From: Cantharellus purpuraceus
Lineage: Eukaryota > Basidiomycota > Agaricomycetes > Cantharellales > Hydnaceae
Direction: 5' to 3'
Assembly (NCBI GenBank): GCA_025174535.1
Contig: JALBUN010000005.1
Span: 124,001 to 188,000, forward strand
DNA: 64,000 bases
Under the pieces are notes generated by a model. It searched no databases, was not told the DNA's origin, and saw only the letters and a program-made list of their open reading frames with translations. The translations under genes and the position numbers were made by a program. The number at the start of each line of letters is the position of its first letter. Position 1 is the stretch's first letter. Positions 60,691 to 64,000 of this stretch are shown here, piece by piece.

Positions 60691-63600
60691 TTAGCTCATC
60701 GAATGTTCGTGCTGCATGAGCGAGCCGGCATGCGGCACATACCCATAGGCATCCACGGAATGATGTTGCTGATGTTGCTGTTGCTGTTGCTGCTGCTGCT
60801 GCTGCTGCTGCCCCTGCCCCAAATCCCCAACCTCCCCCAACATCCCCCCACCCTCCCCATGCCCATGCCCATGCCCTCCCCCCACCGCCTCCGGCCACGA
60901 AAACCCCGGCATCATCACATGCTCCCACCACACCGGATTATTAATCGCCTGCATCGACGCCAACAAATCCTCATTCGCCACCTCCGGCATCCCACCCCCG
61001 CCCCCGCCCCCGCTCCCCTCCTGCATCGTATACGGCGTCACCGTATTCCCGCTCGCACTCGACGACGGATACATCATATCCTCATGGTACCCCGTCAGCG
61101 TCTGCGTCTGCGTCTGCTCCCCGCCCATCTGCACCCCCCCGTTCATCGCCAAATGATGTCCCGTATGCTGCCCCAGCGGCATCGTCAAGTGCTGCTGCTG
61201 TTGCTGTTGCTGCTGCTGTCGCTGCTGCTCCGACAACAACGCCACCATCGCCGCATCATCCCCCCCATGCTCATTCTCCAATTTCGGCACCAACCCCCCA
61301 CGCCCATGCGTCATCGTCTGCTCCTGCGTCATCGAGTACCGCGTCACCAAGCTCCCCAAGAACCGCGCGTACAACTTTGGCGTATGACGGTCGTCCACCG
61401 CAATCTCGCTCGACCCGAACAGCGTGATGAGGCGTCCTACCAGCGACAGGATATGCTCCTTGTGCGAAGGCGCCACCATCTCTGCAAAATCCGGCCGCAG
61501 CAACTAACATATACTCATGCTTAGTACATTGCCCCCGCTCGCTTAGCAATACAACAACGCACCTTGAGCAGAAACGCAGACGCAAACGATGCAAAGATAA
61601 AGTGTCCTAGTTTAACAATTTCAGTACAGCCGCTATGTGAAATACGCAAACGAACCATCTGGGGCGTAGCGCATGTAACCCGTAGGAGAAAGCTCAATGA
61701 CAGTATTAATAACGGCGCACGCTGCATCGAAACACTACACAAGGCCTTCAGTCAGCAAAGCCACAGACGTAACCAACCCACACAAACCCACCCGCTGGAA
61801 ATACACATCTTCACGTCGCAGACCCCTCTGCACGGCATGCTGGAACCCAAACGAGAACATCACCAATCGCGAGTAATTCACAATACTAACACGAATTCAG
61901 AAAACACACAACCCCAACATCTGGAGAAAATCAACATACAATGGCAGCAGCTTTGACCGGAACACACAGCCGGGATCTGCAACAACAGATACTATCATCA
62001 ACACACGGCACCCCCCAAACGCGCGCCATACAGTGCAAAGACTCACCGTCCTTGCGCGAGTCATGTTCAAACCTCGCAGCGGCCTGCTCCTGGAACATCC
62101 GCAGCTGATCGTCATACCGCATCGTGATCGCATAAAAGTCGACTTCCTGTAACAAAAGCACATTAACACAACACGCCCAAGCACCCAAACTCAAAAACGC
62201 CAAACCCACCTTGTTCAACCCATTCGACACGCTCTGGTCCGAATACACCTCATCATGAAACCGCGTCACGAGCCTCAACAGCTCCGTATACGCACACAAG
62301 TGCACATCATACGGCAAATTGTACGCCGAGCGCCTATACCACTCGCTCGAATTCCGGATAATAAAATCCTCCTTGATCGTCGACGGCTTCCCCAGCTGCG
62401 TGCTCGTCGACCGGTCCAAATTGAAGCAAATCATCCACGTGCGCGTCCGGTTCAGTATCTCGCGCTCCTGCTTCTCCGACGTGATCTTTGCCGACGACGG
62501 CTGGTGCAGATTCAGATCCGTAGCGATCCTAACAAAGACACGCGCGGATCAGCTCCTCCAGCACCCTAGCACAGCCCAGACAACACACCGTATCGCAAGC
62601 CCAAGGTACAGCCACGACCGATCCTCCTCCCACCGCCGCGCAGGCACCGAATACACGCTCATCAACAAGTACGCCTGACACAGCTCGACCGACTTCCAGC
62701 CATTAATCAAACTGGCCGCCGCCGCCGACTTTGCAAAGTGCATCGCGTACTTGTAGATATCGGGGCTTGCCGTGTAGTAGCGCGACGCGACGGCGCAGAC
62801 TGTGAAAAGATCAGCACGAGCGCTGGATGGGACTTGCCGGCGAGCGCGAGACACTCACCCACTGTGAACAGAAACGGACAACGTCTGAGGGTGCCCGCCG
62901 GCGTGTGAATGACGGGGTCTAGTATAGATACGAAAGGCTGGCGGGACGCGGTTAGCCAGCGAAAAAGTGTGATCGATCCCGCGGTGACCTACGTTCAAGC
63001 GTTCATAGAATCTGACAGCGAGGCCGGGTCAGAGCGCTCTGCCATGTATATATACAACAACCAGACACGAACATTTCAAATAACTTTTCCACGTCGTTTG
63101 GGGTGACGAGTCCGTGCACAAGGATATCCGGCGTCATTGTACGCTCCACAATCACCCGTCGCAAGGCAAGATTAGTCGCGGGACCTGGCAGCCGACATGG
63201 GCACACGTAAAGACTCTATAGACAAAGCACGACGCACCCGGCAAGAAATAGGTGGCGCTCGCCACGCCCACATCATTGTCATTCTCGCCACCCTGGTCGG
63301 GACTGGTAGCATCCGCGGTGGCAGGACTCGCGGCATCACTCATGGGCCCCATGCTGGGCTTGCGCGGCGTCGTGTTCCGCAGACTCAGATTCGCAATCAA
63401 GCCCAGCGGCGCGGCCTCCTCGGGAAGACTGTGCAACTTGCCCTTCTTTTCCTTCTCGGGATGGTCCAGGTCGGCATCTGCGTCCTGCTCGCCGTCCTGC
63501 TCGCCAGCGCCAGCGCCGTCGTCGTCGTCGTCGGCGTCCTCGAACGGGTCCTCGGTCTCTGCGCGGCCGTCGAGGGAGAAGGCGCCGGCGCCGGCGGCAC

Positions 63601-64000
63601 CGCCTGCGGTGCGCACGCTCTCCCCCTGGATCTTCTCGATCCACGCCAGGACATCCTTGTTCGCGGCGGGCTCCGGCGAGGCGGAGTGCGTGGGGTGGGA
63701 GGGGAGCACGAGGTTCAGCGGGGTGCGGTGGACGGGGTTGTTCACCTGCTTGAGGAGCGAGTCGATGATGGAGTCCTTCTGCCGCAGCTGCGCGAGAAGA
63801 AACTCGCGTTTGCTGCGCCGGGGACGTGCGTCAGCGGACGAAAAGAAACACAAGGGACTGTTTCGCACTTTGGACCGGAGCGGGGTTTGCGACCCTCGAC
63901 GATGCACTGGTGGCCGCCGGACTTGCACCGACGGCACGTGTTGGAGTCGTCGGGAAACTCGCAACGCATTTTCAGCTTTTTGCAGTAGCGACATGCGCCT
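60691..64000 (-). CDS. Zn2Cys6 fungal transcription factor (5' end outside the window)
   Basis: A nuclear regulator, 870 residues visible; the start lies beyond 64000. Exons (minus): 64000-63869, 63812-63238, 63184-63073, 63011-62993, 62937-62859, 62799-62589, 62528-62210, 62146-62047, 61976-61940, 61885-61792, 61734-61656, 61606-61563, 61503-60691; all phases agree. It opens with the Zn cluster CRYCKKLKMRCEF...TCRRCKSGGHQC (C-X2-C-X6-C-X8-C-X2-C-X6-C). A short coiled coil follows (EFLLAQLRQKDSIIDSLLKQ), then an acidic stretch. The fungal_trans region comes next: CPFLFTVVCAVASRYYT, MSVYSVPARRWEEDRSWLYL, LAIRIATDLNLHQPSS, CFNLDRSTSTQLGKPSTIKE, YAPDGHFIFASFASAFLLK. The C-terminus has two poly-Gln tracts (near 61195-61235 and 60770-60810) and Gly/His-rich segments. 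Exon 4 is 19 nt. A PrtT-like protease regulator is possible but unproven. Confidence 0.88.

Noticed and set aside
60703..61524. 273-codon + strand frame rich in Leu/Arg/His
   Set aside because: Antisense shadow of the poly-Gln and Gly/His-rich last exon of the Zn2Cys6 regulator, which joins in phase with twelve other exons.
63197..63988. 263-codon + strand frame at the window end
   Set aside because: Antisense to the acidic exon and zinc-cluster exon of the regulator; no motif of its own.

Overview
The window is nuclear DNA of a filamentous basidiomycete, most likely an Agaricomycete. The evidence is dense short introns (about 50-80 nt, donors mostly GTACGT, GTATGT or GTGCGT), chromodomain Ty3/gypsy elements, a small Cys-rich two-helix membrane protein of a kind I associate with mushrooms, and regulators of the HMG-box and Zn2Cys6 types. 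No rRNA, convincing tRNA or CRISPR was seen.

Layout. 1-6 kb: an 11-exon MFS sugar transporter and a 4-exon alkyltransferase-like DNA-repair protein (atl1), both on the + strand. 6.1-35.5 kb: one block of nested, decayed mobile DNA. It holds a Ty1/copia element split by a solo LTR, parts of at least three Ty3/gypsy chromoviruses, three copies of a 1.4-kb LTR (called L1 here), three other LTR families, four copies of a 0.57-0.61 kb terminal-inverted-repeat element (called M here), and two broken copies of a coiled-coil plus Zn2Cys6 gene that travels with the repeats. 35.5-64 kb: mostly single-copy genes. These are an HMG-box regulator (+), an F-box protein (+), the Cys-rich membrane protein (+), an NAD-dependent epimerase (-), an AAAP amino-acid transporter (-), an unrecognised protein and a Mid2-like membrane protein only 4 nt apart (+,+), a GH18 chitinase with a chitin-binding module (-), and a Zn2Cys6 regulator whose 5' end runs off the window (-).

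The genes do not form one pathway. The most notable points are: (1) the 53.1-56.6 kb pair, where retaining one 53-nt intron would fuse the two proteins in frame, while splicing it ends the first protein 4 nt before the second ATG; (2) the M elements, with clean 3-bp target duplications, a nested pair and an empty site in the same window; (3) L1 LTR copies 15.5 kb apart that carry each other's target duplication, pointing to LTR-LTR recombination or misassembly. Exon boundaries were derived by hand from splice signals, reading frame and protein-family expectation, and have not been tested by alignment or RNA.
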